Assembly: GCA_013397075.1 (NCBI GenBank)
Contig: VWZS01000850.1
Span: 682,001-746,000, forward strand
Length of the DNA stretch: 64,000 nt
Origin: Rhabdornis inornatus
Lineage: Eukaryota > Chordata > Aves > Passeriformes > Rhabdornithidae
Direction of reading: 5' to 3'
Every line of letters starts with the position of its first letter. Positions within the stretch are counted from its first letter, which is position 1. The notes beneath the pieces are model-generated. The model made no database searches and was not told the DNA's origin. It was given only the letters and a program-made list of their open reading frames with translations. The position numbers were made by a program, and so were the translations under genes. Positions 46,890 to 58,916 of the stretch are shown one piece after another.

Positions 46890-46959
46890 NNNNNNNNNNN
46901 NNNNNNNNNNNNNNNNNNNNNNNNNNNNNNNNNNNNNNNNNNNNNNNNNNNNNNNNNNN
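46890..46959. other. Assembly gap (70 Ns)
   Basis: Undetermined bases lying between two halves of a GGAA array. The short non-repeat piece at 46,870-46,889 may be a genuine interruption, or the end of a read from another allele or locus. Confidence 0.99.
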
Positions 46960-46960
46960 T

Positions 46961-47018
46961 AGGAAGGAAGGAAGGAAGGAAGGAAGGAAGGAAGGAAGGA
47001 AGGAAGGAAGGAAGGAAG
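46961..47018. repeat. GGAA tetranucleotide array (right part)
   Basis: 58 bases of perfect GGAA/AAGG units directly after the gap, ending at GAAGTGAACA. In phase and composition it is the continuation of the left array. Confidence 0.95.
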
Positions 47019-47375
47019 TGAACATTTTTATGATCATTTTAGATTGTTTAGGTTAAAAGCTGAATTCCGGTCTTTTTATTCAGACTTTGGGAGGGGTTTG
47101 TCAGACTTTTTTATTTCCAGATTCTTAAAATATTCTGCTTGATTTTCTGAGGCCCACAACAATCATTCTGTAGTATCATGAAGCATGAGTAAGGAGGAAG
47201 GACTTGATAAGTCTTTTGGGCATCTTCTGTACTCAGCTACAGATCATATCTCACTCTGATCTTGAGATTAAATCAATTTCAAGATGATCCAGCTCTAAAT
47301 GATTACTCAGTCATGCAGGCAGGAGAGTCAAAGATGCTTTGTCCATGGTGTTAAACAAAATGTTCAGCATTCAAC
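47019..47375. other. Unique non-coding sequence
   Basis: No feature is recognised between the microsatellite and the CR1 reverse-transcriptase fragment. Confidence 0.5.
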
Positions 47376-47510
47376 TGGATAAACAATAAACATACCATGC
47401 ACTGGGTGGGCAACTGGCTCATGGGTTATAGTGAATGGGGTGACATCAGACTGGGGATCTGCCACTAGTGGGGTTCCCCAGGGCTCCATCTTAGGCCCTG
47501 CCCAGCAAAA
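47376..47510 (+). mobile_element. CR1 LINE internal fragment: reverse-transcriptase core
   Basis: In the frame of GTTATAGTGAATGGGGTGAC the translation reads VIVNGVTSDWGSATSGVPQGSILGP. The (S/T)SGVPQGS(V/I)LGP string is the conserved block just before the catalytic FADD-type motif of non-LTR reverse transcriptases, and VVNG...SGVPQGS is typical of CR1. Just upstream, in a shifted frame, is WVGNWLMG, matching the CR1 WVxNWLxG region with a deletion between the two. The match ends after GGCCCTGCCCAGC, before the FADD motif. Dead fragment. Confidence 0.8.
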
Positions 47511-47806
47511 TGAAATTTAGGAACAATTGTTTTTTGTTATTGGAGGGGGTGGTTTTGTTTGTTCATTAGTTTTGTTTTATTTTTCTATTTCTCTTTGAAC
47601 CAAAGATTAAGTTTTCTCCAAGGTTCTACATGACACCAGGCAAATGGATGCATACTTCATATCTAGCACGGTATGGCACATATTTTTCTGCTAGAGCAGA
47701 GGAATGGTGCTGAGACTTTGGTTCAGAAGGACCTTAAAACATAAATTTTTGTGACTATTCTGTACTTAAGATAAAGCAATTGGCTTAGTGAGTTATTGCT
47801 GATTTT
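47511..47806. other. Sequence between two CR1 pieces
   Basis: About 300 bp between the RT-core fragment and the CR1 tail. The distance in an intact CR1 would be well over 1 kb, so the two are either separate insertions or one copy with a large internal deletion. The intervening sequence (TTTTG-rich at 47,525-47,590) does not look like CR1. Confidence 0.45.
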
Positions 47807-47874
47807 GTCCTGTGCAGGGCCAGAAGCTGGACTTGATGATCCTTCCAGCACAGGATATTCTATGATTCTATGAG
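47807..47874 (+). mobile_element. CR1 LINE 3' tail, about 70 bp
   Basis: TCCTGTGCAGGGCCAGAAGC, TGGACTTGATGATCCTTCCA, GCACAGGATATTCTATGATT and CTATGAG match the end of the CR1 at 44.9 kb, with the internal TGTGGGTCCCTTCC-like part partly deleted. It is also close to the tail of the SINE at 19.7 kb. Confidence 0.85.
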
Positions 47875-49950
47875 TACATTACTGAACTGAGGCTGTAACC
47901 TTTGTGAGAGGAGTGTTTGTATATATAAAATGAAAATAGTAGTTATTGGTTGTATTTTACAGGTGCACTGCAAAATAAATTCAGACCCTAAGGAGGCTTG
48001 AGATCTGGGAGAGGCAATGCAGACAGGACAGAATATTATAAAAACATCTTTTTGTGATGACTTTTGGCAGTAGCTTCACTACCTATTTTTACAACGTATT
48101 GCTTTTATTTGTCCAAGTCCCGTAATAAAGAATAAGACGCTTGCACCATTAAATCTGACGGCTCTTTGCATAATTTGGCAAGGATTTGGTATGACTGTGT
48201 GAATCAAGAACAAATGTTTTTACACCCTGGAGTGAGAAAATACTCAGGGTATTGAATGGAAAGATATTGAATGTTTTCCTTTGGCATTACACATTTTCAA
48301 ATGAGTTGTTCTGCCAATTATTGCATATTAGACCTATAAAAAAGAAATGAAATATTTAAAAGGTGCGAAATTTAATTGCAGTTTGCTCCTCTTGCAGTTG
48401 CATTCTGAATAGAAGGAGCTGGAAATTGCAAATGCAAGGGCCTGGTTTAGCTTGATGTTATTTCTGCAAAACTGATGAGCTAAATGGAAAGTAGGAGAAT
48501 ATATCTTCAGACAGAAGGAGCCAAAGAGACAGTTTTCTCCACTCTTCTCTGTGAAACATGTCTGTAATAAAATTTCTGGGGATGCTCTGAGGATATTCCC
48601 TCTCTGGACTGTGAACTCCATTTGTTCCTGATTCACACATCCATTCCAAACTTGGACCGAATGCTTCATCTCCTGTCCAAACCGCCATAAATGTGACACG
48701 TTATTCCACAAATAGCTGAACAGGTGAAGCCTATTCTGCTGTGGAAGTGTATCTCCTCCCCTTTGCACCACAGTAATCTCCCTCTGAATCTGTCTTTTCC
48801 ATTTTGATGGCTCACTCTCACCTATGCTCCATGAGTTATTACTCTTGAATTCTTTTCTGTGCTCCCCCTTGCCTTCAGCTTTACCCTAATTCCTGTCTCT
48901 CTTCTCCACACCCTTTAATCTGGCTTCCTTCTCACGTTCTAAACTGTCTGCCTGGACAGAATTTCACAGAAGCTGCTCCTAGTTGAACTCAATGTGCATA
49001 TGCTTTATAAGTCAATTGCTGACTTACATGAAACCAAAGAACTTTATTAGTTAATTTCTATCCCCTCACCGTGTTTGCTTGAAATGAACGATTGTGTTCC
49101 AGTGTTATTTGGGTGGTTTGTAGCTGAATGGACAAACAGACTGCAGAAGCCCCTTCTCAATAATAGGAAATTAAATTGTCTCCATATCCTTTCTGTTGCA
49201 AGGTGACCTTTGACTATGAAGTGGACTTGTTTTGCACTGATTTTTCCAAGCATGCATTTTTGCATTCAGGGGTTTTATACCTTGGCCACAGAGAGACAGG
49301 GAGACCAGATGCAGACCAAATATTGTGCCAGATTCTTTCAAAGGAGTGAGATGTCCTTGGGTAATTGCACTGCTTGAGTCCATCTCATGCACTGGCTTGC
49401 TCACCAGTCCTCCAAAGACCAGTGGCCAGAGCAAATCTCTGTAACTCATTTACTAAGATAGACAGTGGTTATCACTACTTCATAATTGCAGGTCTGCTGT
49501 TGGAAGTAAAGGATGTGGGCAGTAGAGCTTTATTAAGGTCCTGCATGGAAGCATCTAAAATCTTACCATTGTGGAAGACTAAGATTGGTATCCTGAAGCT
49601 TGCTACTACTCCCACGCAAAAGAGAGAGGACTTGGATGATGGAGTCATGGCCTAGTCCCCCAAAAGTTGTCACTACAGCTAGAGAAAGCCTGCTTGCTGA
49701 CTGCAAAGGCTCAGCAGTGGTTTTGCCTGCTGATGCCAGATAAGCATGTTTTATATCTGTCAGATCCAGCCTGTGTGTCCTCTTCTGGCATATCATGTCC
49801 CTTCTTAGAGTTGTCTTGGGATTCCTCCTATTCAGACACTAAGAGGGAATTGACAGCATCCTCAGTTTAATTTTAAATCTGGTGGTACCAGAGGAAAGGT
49901 TGACCTGTTATAGTGGGATATCATTTGGCAGCCATTATGGAGAAAAAAAA

Positions 49951-49991
49951 CCCAAAAAAACCAAAACCAAAACCAAAACCAAAACCAAAAC
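49951..49991. repeat. CCAAAA hexanucleotide array, about 5 units
   Basis: Perfect CCAAAA units from 49,961, preceded by imperfect A/C-rich sequence. The Lys-Pro repeats read through it are artefacts. Confidence 0.92.
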
Positions 49992-50638
49992 TGAAGAGGA
50001 CAAATTGTAGCTGCAATCAGTGTTGGCTAGTACTGCACTGGAAATTGCTCTACCACACTCTCTTATACAAGAAGCGTACTTTCTGCAAAAATTATTTAAA
50101 AAATAATTTTAAAATCTTTGCAAGAATATCTACCTTCTAATTCTCCTCTCTTTTCTCTCTGGAATAATAAAAATTATTTGAGTGAAGCTTCCCTACCATT
50201 TCTGAAGTCCTAGAAAAGGCCATGGAATCAGTTGAGTTTTCCTCCTCTTGTATCTGAACAGCTTGAGACAATTTTGTTTTTTGGTCCTTTCTCTATCTCT
50301 TCTGTAGGTATATGTGTAAGCCATGCGTAAGGGGATTGCATGTGGCTGTATTGGAATAACAGTAATAAAGTCTGGTGCCTATCAATATCCTAGGCTGAGC
50401 TGAAGTGTATATATTTGAGGTCCACTACCCATAAAATTTTGAAGATCCAGTGATCCAATGACTGCTTTCACATGGTGGGGTGTGAACTACAACTCAAATC
50501 AGGACTTCACTTTCCTGTTCTTCTGGTTTTCATTAAAAGTAATCTTACGTTAGATGTTTTCAAAAGTCTTTTGGTCTACAATAAGAACATCCACAAATAA
50601 AATCCTAGTTTGCTATCCTTATTTGTTCTAGCAAGCTC

Positions 50639-50695
50639 TTAAAAAAAAAAAACCCCCCCAAAAAAAAAAAATAAAATAAAATAAAATAAAAAAAT
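50639..50695. repeat. A-rich tract with AAAAT units
   Basis: Two A runs separated by ACCCCCCCA are followed by AAAAT tandem units. No adjacent retroposed sequence is recognised. Confidence 0.9.
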
Positions 50696-53600
50696 AATCT
50701 AACGCTTCCTCCTCTCCTCCACAGCTGAAATATTTTGGATCGAGATGAAATGGACTAAAACTTGGGCCAGAAAAATCAGTCAAGTTAATTAAAATACATT
50801 ATCAAATGTTTGCTTTTATTGCCACAGGATGCTGTGGAGGCCCACAGTATAATCGAGTCCAAAAAAAATTATGTGTCTTTAGGGACAGCTTTTACAGTTG
50901 ATGGTCAGGCTTCAGCCTCTGCCTCAGCAAGTCCCTAAGTGATGGTGCATTGCAAGGAAAGCCAGAGAAAGAACTATTTTAGAAAAGTTGTCTTATTATA
51001 ATGTCTCTCTACATCCATTACTGGCTAATATTTTACACGTGATGCTGGACTAAAGAAATCTTCTTCTTGGTGTTACAATTATTTTTATTCCTATGATTGG
51101 TCTTATTAACATAACTGGTAGAAAGATAGGCATTTAATCAGCTTTCAGGTTTGGGGGTTTTTTTTGCAATCAGATGTGATGCTAAATAATGAATTGTCTG
51201 TCATGTCTTTTGATATTAAAATGAACTTATTTTCTTGTTAGATTCAACTGATATTGTTGTGGAGAGTTCCTTGAGTTGACTAAATGTGCTAAATTATTTC
51301 TAATATTCTTATGAGTTTGGCTGTTATTCTCTATGAATTTTTCAAAAGCTGAAATTTCTTTATATGCTATGACCATTATATCTCAGTGTGGGCCAGAAAA
51401 ATAATTAAATTAACACAAAAAATTGTTTCAGAGACAGCTTCAGAACTTTGCTCTAAATTCTAGTTCCAAAATGTCAATTTAAAAAGCTGAAAATTACTTT
51501 TAATGGCTTGTTTTAAACTGGCCTTTTTAAAGCATGCAGTGCTCAACATAGTCTTTTACACAAGAAATATCAATACATTTTTCCCCAAAAGACCAAAACA
51601 AGTTTGCATTTTTATTTGGTACCTTTTTATTGCATTTTTAGATGTCCTTTCTCCTTTGACAAAATTTTGCTACATTTTTTTATTTTGATAGAACTCTATT
51701 TTCTGACTTCAAATGCGTTCTCTCAAAGCTGATCTGAACAGTTGTAAGAAGAAACATAAAGAAACCTAAAGCCGCATCAGTGTCAGTTGTAAAGAATTTC
51801 CAGACTTTCAGATTCTTGTTTGTGCAAATACAGGTAAGGGTCCTCAAAGAAAATGTCCCTTCCTTTTTAGGCTCTGAATTTGTCCCAGATGACCTCTCAT
51901 TCTTTGATCAGTTTAGATTAGTCCTTCATGTTGTATTTTTCCAGACAATGCCAATGGCTTTTACAATACAATCACAGAAATTCTATTGCTGTGTTATCAA
52001 TAACCACTCAAAACAGATGCAGAATAATGTCAATACCAAACATCATGATCATCCATGCTTTCCTACAAAATCATATTACAAGTATTTCCTCTGGGATTGT
52101 TTGCTGTGCAATCTGGTTTCTGAAGTTCCCAGGCTAAAATTTCTCTCCTAGTTGCTAGGGGAGCAGAGCAGAATGCCGATTGAAAATTTTGTTCTAAATG
52201 CAGTTGTGCTTGTAGAGAAGTGGCTTTTTTCCTTTCCTGACTTTCCCTTCCTTCCTTTGCAGTGTAATGTAATGTGGCATCAATGGATTAGGGAACTGCT
52301 TTTCCTTTTACAGTGCTTCTTGGTCCTGCCTAAAAAAATTATTTACACATTGTTTAAAGAATAGACATCTTTTTTTTCCAAACAAATATTTAAGACGAAT
52401 GGCAGCTGCTACATGATTGACAGCCTGAGAGAAGTAGACCTCATACCTTGAGCTGCCTCTGGCTGCCATTTGATAATCTTTTGGAGAAGAAAGCACCCAA
52501 ACACATACAAGCACAGTTGTATAGCTTAAGCCTTTAAAGGCGAATTGGATAGTTGATGCTCTTTCCAATTCATTTGGGAAGGTTTCTATTTTAGTACTTA
52601 AATAATGTAAGAAACTAAGAATGTATAAACTACCCTTAAAATATCTCTTTGTAAGTGGTTTACACAGAAGTGAATGTTTAATGTTATTTTTCTGTCATCT
52701 AGTTACATTTACAACCCGTAAACTCTTGAACTAACTTGTAATTTCTGCTACATAGACTTACGTAGGGGCAATTGCTCCAAAGTTGCTGAACCTAGGAGAA
52801 AACTTTTCATTTAATTTTGTTAGGCTTTTTGTTTGTTTGTTTGTGCCGTATTTCTTCTAATTAGTTACTAACTTCTTTTCTTTTAGGTTTCAGTTTGTAA
52901 AGTAGGCAACAGTTTAGTACCCAAAGTAGCAACATATATAACACATTTTATATCCCTCTAATGAAGGATACACCTGTTTAAATCCCCACAGCTTTATGTA
53001 TGTGTATTACATGAACAAATATTGATAGATGGGGCAATTTGTCTTTCATGGTACTGACCCCAAGAAACTCTCATCCTGTCACCAAATGCCAAAATACAAC
53101 TAAATACAACTAGAAGGTATTAGAAGAGCTCAGGCAGTTGTGCATAAAAGTGTTAGTTATTTTTCCATTGGCTCTTTGCCTACTGCTGTGATCTCATGGT
53201 AAATTAAGGACCAGCCCATCATGTTAATAGTTCATAAGTTAATGGGTTGAAATATCAGCTCTAATGAGTTCTCAGCACTGCGTTAAGTATTTACAGCAGT
53301 ATAAATTCATAGACATTCCACGGATTTTGTAAAGGTTGGGTATAAATAAGGTGAGAATCAGCATACTCATGTGCTTTTTAAAAGGAAATGTCACAGGCCA
53401 AAGTCTTTCAAAGCGAGGGCTGGATTTTCATTTTGAATAATGTTCCTTATATCAGGAAAGAAATATTGCTTACACAATGCTTCCCCAAGCAGAAGGTCAT
53501 TTGCAAAGTAGAGTGAAGGAGGGAGTTGATCAGATTTTCCTTTGTGCATTAACAGCATGTCATCAGGAATGTCCATTCCTTAGTAGAAGAACAGATTCTT

Positions 53601-54113
53601 GGACTAAGGAGGCATTTTCAAAGGGTCATCAATTTGACCTTTCACATCACAATAATATTTGGACACAGTAGTGGTCTAATTCATAGTACCTATATCCAAG
53701 CCAACTCTGCACAGCAGAGAGGGAGAGAGATGTAAGCATGGCATCCATGAAAAACAATATTCTGTGTAGTGTATCAATCAGTGAGCAATGTACAATGTAG
53801 AGAATATAGATGAGTTGAAATTGAAAGACAGTGCTTTTCTCTACTTTGGATTACATTTCCAAATTCACTAAGCCAGCCCTTATAAAAATGTGAGATGTGT
53901 GTAACTTGGTATGAAATAATTCATCACAGAATATATCAAAAGTTGCCTGATATTTGGGTACTCTCTTGCCTTCCAGAGAGAATTGGCAGCTGAAGACAGG
54001 TGCTCTAAATCATGACTGAGTACTCTGTTCACTGGGTTTGCGGTGTAAAGCAGGTGTGCCTTGACAAAAGGAAGGAATTCAAAGTGAGCTACTTTTGCTT
54101 TGGTAATTTTTGT

Positions 54114-54142
54114 TGGTTTGGTTTGGTTTGGTTTGGTTTGGG
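54114..54142. repeat. GGTTT pentanucleotide array, about 6 units
   Basis: Perfect TTTGG/GGTTT units followed by GGGGTTGTTTG. Related in composition to the tract at 20.6 kb and to the complement of the CCAAAA array. Confidence 0.92.
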
Positions 54143-57100
54143 GTTGTTTGTGGAACCTGATTCAAGTTAGAAGAGGAAACTGGTTGTTTGTGGCTTTTTC
54201 TTGAGAGTCCTTGGTATACCATAAGGACCTATGTGCTTTGGGAAATTGAGAAACTTCAGTGACAGCAAATTTGACACCTAACGGTTCCCTCCATATGACA
54301 TCAGAGACATAATACAAGACCTATCTCCTTGAACTGGGATCTGTACTGAGCCCATGACAATAAGAAGACATGAGACTGCTGGAACTGCCCATTTAATTTA
54401 ATTTGTTGAGTTCTGGCTTTATGAGCTACCCCCATGAAAGCTAAGGCTGAGCCTTTGGTGAGTTGCAAGCCGAACTTACGCCATAGAATTTGAGGCCACA
54501 TACTGGACAGTACCAATTAGCAACAGCAAATAAGCACTCTCTTGCTTAGGGATTATTTGTTACCAGGTTTGGGGTTGTGGTTTTCTTAAGTCATCAGATT
54601 TTAAAAGGTTTTATATGTCAGGGTTCTTTTTATGAGCATGGGATCTAGTTAAATTATCAGTTATATTGAAACAAAGTCTTCTGTTGCTTAAGTAGGACTT
54701 CTTTGAATCTCTCTGATGTGGAACACGGAATGGAGAAATCCTTGTACCATTACTTTTTAATTTTAAAGTAGAATAACGAATGCTGTGTAGAATTCCAGTA
54801 ATACATCTAAATTTCCTAACTTCAGTCAATAGACTTAGGAAGATTCTTGTTCTCTCTTCTTGTTATCTTTTTTAAAGATCATTGTCCTTAGCTTACCCAT
54901 GTATTTCACTGCTTTTGGGCCAACACTTGAAAAAACTTCAACTTTTAGCTTTGAAAAATTTCTTGTAAGAATTTTTTACTAGCTCTGGAATTTAATTCTT
55001 CAGAGCCTTGAGATTTTCTTTCATTTTGAGTAAAGTCTCAAGAATGAACATATGAGTTTGCCAGAAGCCCTGAATCAAATTTATTTTTAATTAAAAATAT
55101 TGATTTTGGATGGAAGATGAGGAGGAAGTATTTAAAGAAGAGAAAAAACATATTCCTTCTTGAAAAATACTCTTTAAAGTGTAAGAAATTGGGTGAAATT
55201 AAACAGATGGGATCAAAATTGCACGGAGCAGATTTTGATCTAAGGGATCATGAAATATTTAGAGAAATCTTAAAAGAAATACTATTGAAGCCCTGATTAT
55301 ATTTAACAGAGGTGAATAAGCCATATTATCCACATATTTTCTTGAAATATTATTAAGGGGATATGAACACTTTGTACATTTTGGTGGTCTGGATATGAAT
55401 AAGGATTAACACAGCAAGACATCCTCTTGGAAGCTGAAATAGCAAGAATGTAAGGGTCTGTCCTTTCTTTCATTAGCTGCCGTTGATAGTGGAATATGAA
55501 TCCAAACTGGATTATCTTTGCAACTCCTTGGGACTCTACTGTGATTTTTCACAGAGTTGACAAATCTGACATATTGTAGCAGCTCTGGGTGTGGCACACA
55601 TCGATGTATGAACACAGAAGAGCTTTCTGCTGGTTTCTCCCGTGTATAACCTGTTGGTCTAAAGGCACAGCACTCCAATGGGCCAAGAGCATCCTGTGCA
55701 AGACTGCATTTCCTGTGGAGAGATTGCATGCAGCAACATGCAATGCTGTTGCCTGCTTGGGGCTCGTGACCCAAGCTTTTCTCCTCCATTTTCTCTTTTC
55801 TTTCTGAAAAGAATTATTTCCCCCTCTTCCCATTTCACTTGGCAAAACTTGGGAAGATACAATTTCTCCCTCTACATTTTTGTATACCTTAGGGAGGCTT
55901 TACTTTCTGTGTTTTTAAAATTCAAAAATTCAGTACTTCCCTTGCTTTGGTTTTGGAAACTCATTTCAGATTTCCTCAGTAAAAAGAACCATGAACCACT
56001 GCAGAGGGTATTTCTGCTTTGGTTATGTCAATATATTTTAACAGCAGCAAGCCTGTCAAAATACGTTTAAGAACCAATAGAACTTTGGAGAACTAAGTGA
56101 GGTTCTTTTTAAAGCTTCTTTTCTGTGGAAAATGTGGAACCTTTTACACACACAAAGAATACCATTGGGGAGACATAAAATCTTAGGGGATTACTGAATA
56201 TGAGCACCAGCTGCCCCTGTCCTCAGCCATGCCCTGAATCTCATTTGTGTTAGGCTTCTAGTCTTCAGCATTGTTAGGGAGATTTCCCATTAAGACCTTG
56301 ACTTGTTTTCAGTGCAATTCCAGAAGATGCAAGTGAAGCAGAGTTTTCTTTTGAGTGCATTGCCTGGAGGCAGATACTTGTTATGTCACCACTTGTCTCT
56401 CTCACCTCCTCTCTCCAAACAGTTCTTCCCTGTGGCTCCTGCTATATGGGTACACAATCCTAAGAAGAAATCTCAGGAAGAAGGTCCTGCTTTCTCCACT
56501 TGAGTACAGATTTTTGCATTAATGTTCGATCCTAGTCTTCCTACTCAGTCTGAGAAGAGCTTGATCCTGCACCCATTGAAGACAGTGACAAATCTTCCAC
56601 AGACTTTACTGGTTCTGAAAAAGACTTTATTAATCTTTTCTCTGGGAGTCCTCTGGCTTTGCAAAGCTGCTTAAAACTAGATTTGCCTTGTCTGGAGGGG
56701 TAACAGGGAAAAAGATGTCTTGACGGGGTTGATCTTTCTGGAATTTTAATCAAAGTGCAGTATGGTAATAATGAGATATGTGTGTGTATCTATCATATGC
56801 ATAGGAAATGAAGCACAGATTAAGATGCATGATATAAATCATACACACAACATATATTCAAATACGCACATATATACACACGTACTTATTCTACAAATCC
56901 ATATGTATTTTTCATATGTACATGATGCTGGCTATGTGCTATTTGGTAATTACTGTCCATGTGCAATCTGCCAAAATGTGATCCTTTAAGATTATGGCTC
57001 CCTTTGCAAGTGGAAAGCTGCTAGCTGTGGTGAATAGCTAAGTTCTAATTTGGCAGTGGCCTCCACTTCTACTTCAAAACCCTCCCTTGCACACATACAA

Positions 57101-57975
57101 ATTTCCAGAATGGGTTTTTTCCCCTTTGTTTCATTTTAGTTGCTACCCTAAGTTATTTGGAAATATTGCAGCACTGAAGAGAGCAGCTGTTTCAGAAGTG
57201 TCTTATTTAAAGACTGCACAGTATCACAAATAAAGAGGAGTGAAGAAGGGAAGCAGGCTGTGTGGGTTACTCATTCTGAAGAGGACAGGAAGGAAACATA
57301 AATAAAAAACATTCATGATAAGCCTAGATGTATAAACTATCTGGCTTTATCACAGCCAGTTGTGCCTAGAAGTAGGAAGACACCTGTTTATGCCTTGCAG
57401 AGATTCAAATGTGAGGTCTGGTAGGAACAGCTCCTCTCATATCAAGTTTTTCTAATGTGCATTTAGACCACACCCCAGAATTTGTGATTATCAGACATAT
57501 GCAATGATTATCTTTGGACCAGTGTGCAAAAACACCTGTGGACCACTGCTTGGAATCTCCCAGAAATGTGTTCAGTTTTGTTTAATTTTTATTTATTTTG
57601 TAATGTATCTTTTGGACTGCACTTCCTCTCTTTTGTCCCTAACCCCAGAGTTCTTTCAAAAGTTAGCTCTTCTCTTTCTACCATATTTTCATTTGATTCA
57701 TTTATGGATCTGATCCAGACTGTTAATTCCACAGCAAAACTACACTAGCTTCAATAGACTCCTAGGATCAGGTTCTAATAGACATTTAAGAAAGGTGTTA
57801 AAGAAATTGCTCTGAGGTTTAAAACCCATTAGGCATCCATGAGGCAGGTAGAGTGGTGAGGGGATTTTTGTCTGCTCTATTCTGATTAATATGCCTTTCA
57901 CTTCCTAATCTGATTTATTTCATCAGATGTTAATTCTGCAGGACATTATAACCCAGTTACAGCATTCCTTCTTAA
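54143..57975. other. Unique non-coding sequence
   Basis: No gene is recognised. At 55.4-56.1 kb several frames of 98-130 codons are open at once on both strands; none shows a domain, and simultaneous openness on both strands argues against coding. ATTGCATG/CATGCAAT at 55,723-55,744 is a perfect 8-bp inverted repeat with a 6-base loop. A degenerate alternating purine-pyrimidine stretch lies at 56,775-56,885. Confidence 0.5.
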
Positions 57976-58491
57976 TTATTTTACATTATCTATGATGTGC
58001 GAACAGTCATGAAACATGTGGGTTTTAGGGATTAATAGCTTTTTTCTCTTTTTTGCCTTCTGTTTCAAATAGTGAAGGAAGAAAGCGTGCAATTTCCAGG
58101 CCCCTTGACAGAGTGTCCTCGAGGTAAAGGAGGCAACACTGCCAGCATTAGTGTTAGTGTTAGGAAGTTCCACCTTGTATGGCTTAAGCAGGCAGCATGG
58201 CAATTGCCGACAAGGCTGCTCGGATGATCCCGTTAATCTACCCCTAAGGGATCCACAGCAATTATAGCAGCTAGTGAGGCTCAAATGGAAAACCCCATAG
58301 ACAAGGGAAAAGGGAGAGGCAGCAGGCATTTTCAGGGCTGCATACGAGCTGTGCTGTAAATGTTCCTCCACCTGCAGTTTCAGCTGAGAGTGTTTGGTGC
58401 TGAGTCTGCAGTTGTACGGAGTGGTCCCTTTACATATTGTGTGGGATCTGATAAATTTTTGTAGGATATTTTCCAGCTGTGCTCTCATCAC
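57976..58491 (-). other. Longest open frame (171 codons), probably chance; CpG-retaining block
   Basis: This frame contains no recognisable domain, signal peptide or transmembrane segment and has no paired splice sites. By my rough estimate one frame of this length is expected by chance in 64 kb of six-frame sequence. The underlying DNA at 58,090-58,460 keeps at least six CpGs (CTCGAGG, TGCCGAC, CTCGGAT, CCCGTTA, TACGAG, TACGGA), more than the flanks. A conserved non-coding element is therefore a better guess than a protein gene. Confidence 0.3.
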
Positions 58492-58916
58492 GTTGATTTA
58501 ATGGCCCTTAAGAGAAACCATAAAAGTGCTTTCTGGTTAGTGGGCCCCAGCTGGTCCTCATAGTATTGCATAATACAGCAGGCTAAGTTAACTATAGATT
58601 AATGATTATGAAATGTCTTGCTTAACCATATAATTTTTCAAACATACAAGGCATTGGATACAATGCGGTAAACTGAGGTAACAAGATGACTGCACTCATG
58701 AAGGAAAAAGGCTTAAGAGGTGAGGTATATTTTAGTCCAACCAAGATAAGGTTTTCCACAGGCCAACCATGGCTCTGGCTAGACATTTCATGATACATGG
58801 GGAGTCATATGTGTGCACATGCATAATTGTGTGCCTCTCTTCATACGTGTGTTTTCCCTTAAGGACTGAAGGGTGATGGCTCACTGCTGGAATCCCTTCT
58901 CTGCTTTCGTTACCAG

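Larger units (their letters stand above)
47875..54113. other. Unique non-coding sequence, about 6 kb
   Basis: No gene or transposon is recognised. Low-complexity tracts at 49,951-49,991 and 50,639-50,695 are listed separately. The pyrimidine-rich stretch 48,770-48,960 and the open frames of 96-145 codons at 48,334-48,771 (minus), 49,365-49,655 and 51,780-52,151 (plus) have no domain. The last one meets a good donor (ACAG|GTAAGG at about 51,834) but has no convincing acceptor. A good acceptor at 50,826 (TTTTATTGCCACAG) is followed by 36 open codons to a TAA. Confidence 0.5.

Noticed and set aside
46721..47056. Lys-Glu-Gly repeat frame
   Set aside because: Translation of GGAA/GGAAGGAG microsatellite and Ns.
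50827..50938. Terminal coding exon after a strong acceptor (TTTTATTGCCACAG)
   Set aside because: Only 36 open codons, ending in a Ser-Ala repeat; no recognised family and no polyadenylation context.
51780..52151. 123-codon frame with a good internal donor near 51,834
   Set aside because: No convincing upstream acceptor, no domain, and the frame overlaps another open frame.
55406..56070. Cluster of 98-130 codon frames on both strands
   Set aside because: Several frames are open at once on opposite strands and none has domain content; typical of chance.
57976..58491. 171-codon open frame as a protein-coding gene
   Set aside because: No recognisable domain, no splice or promoter support, and about one such frame is expected by chance in a window of this size. 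Kept only as a conservation candidate.
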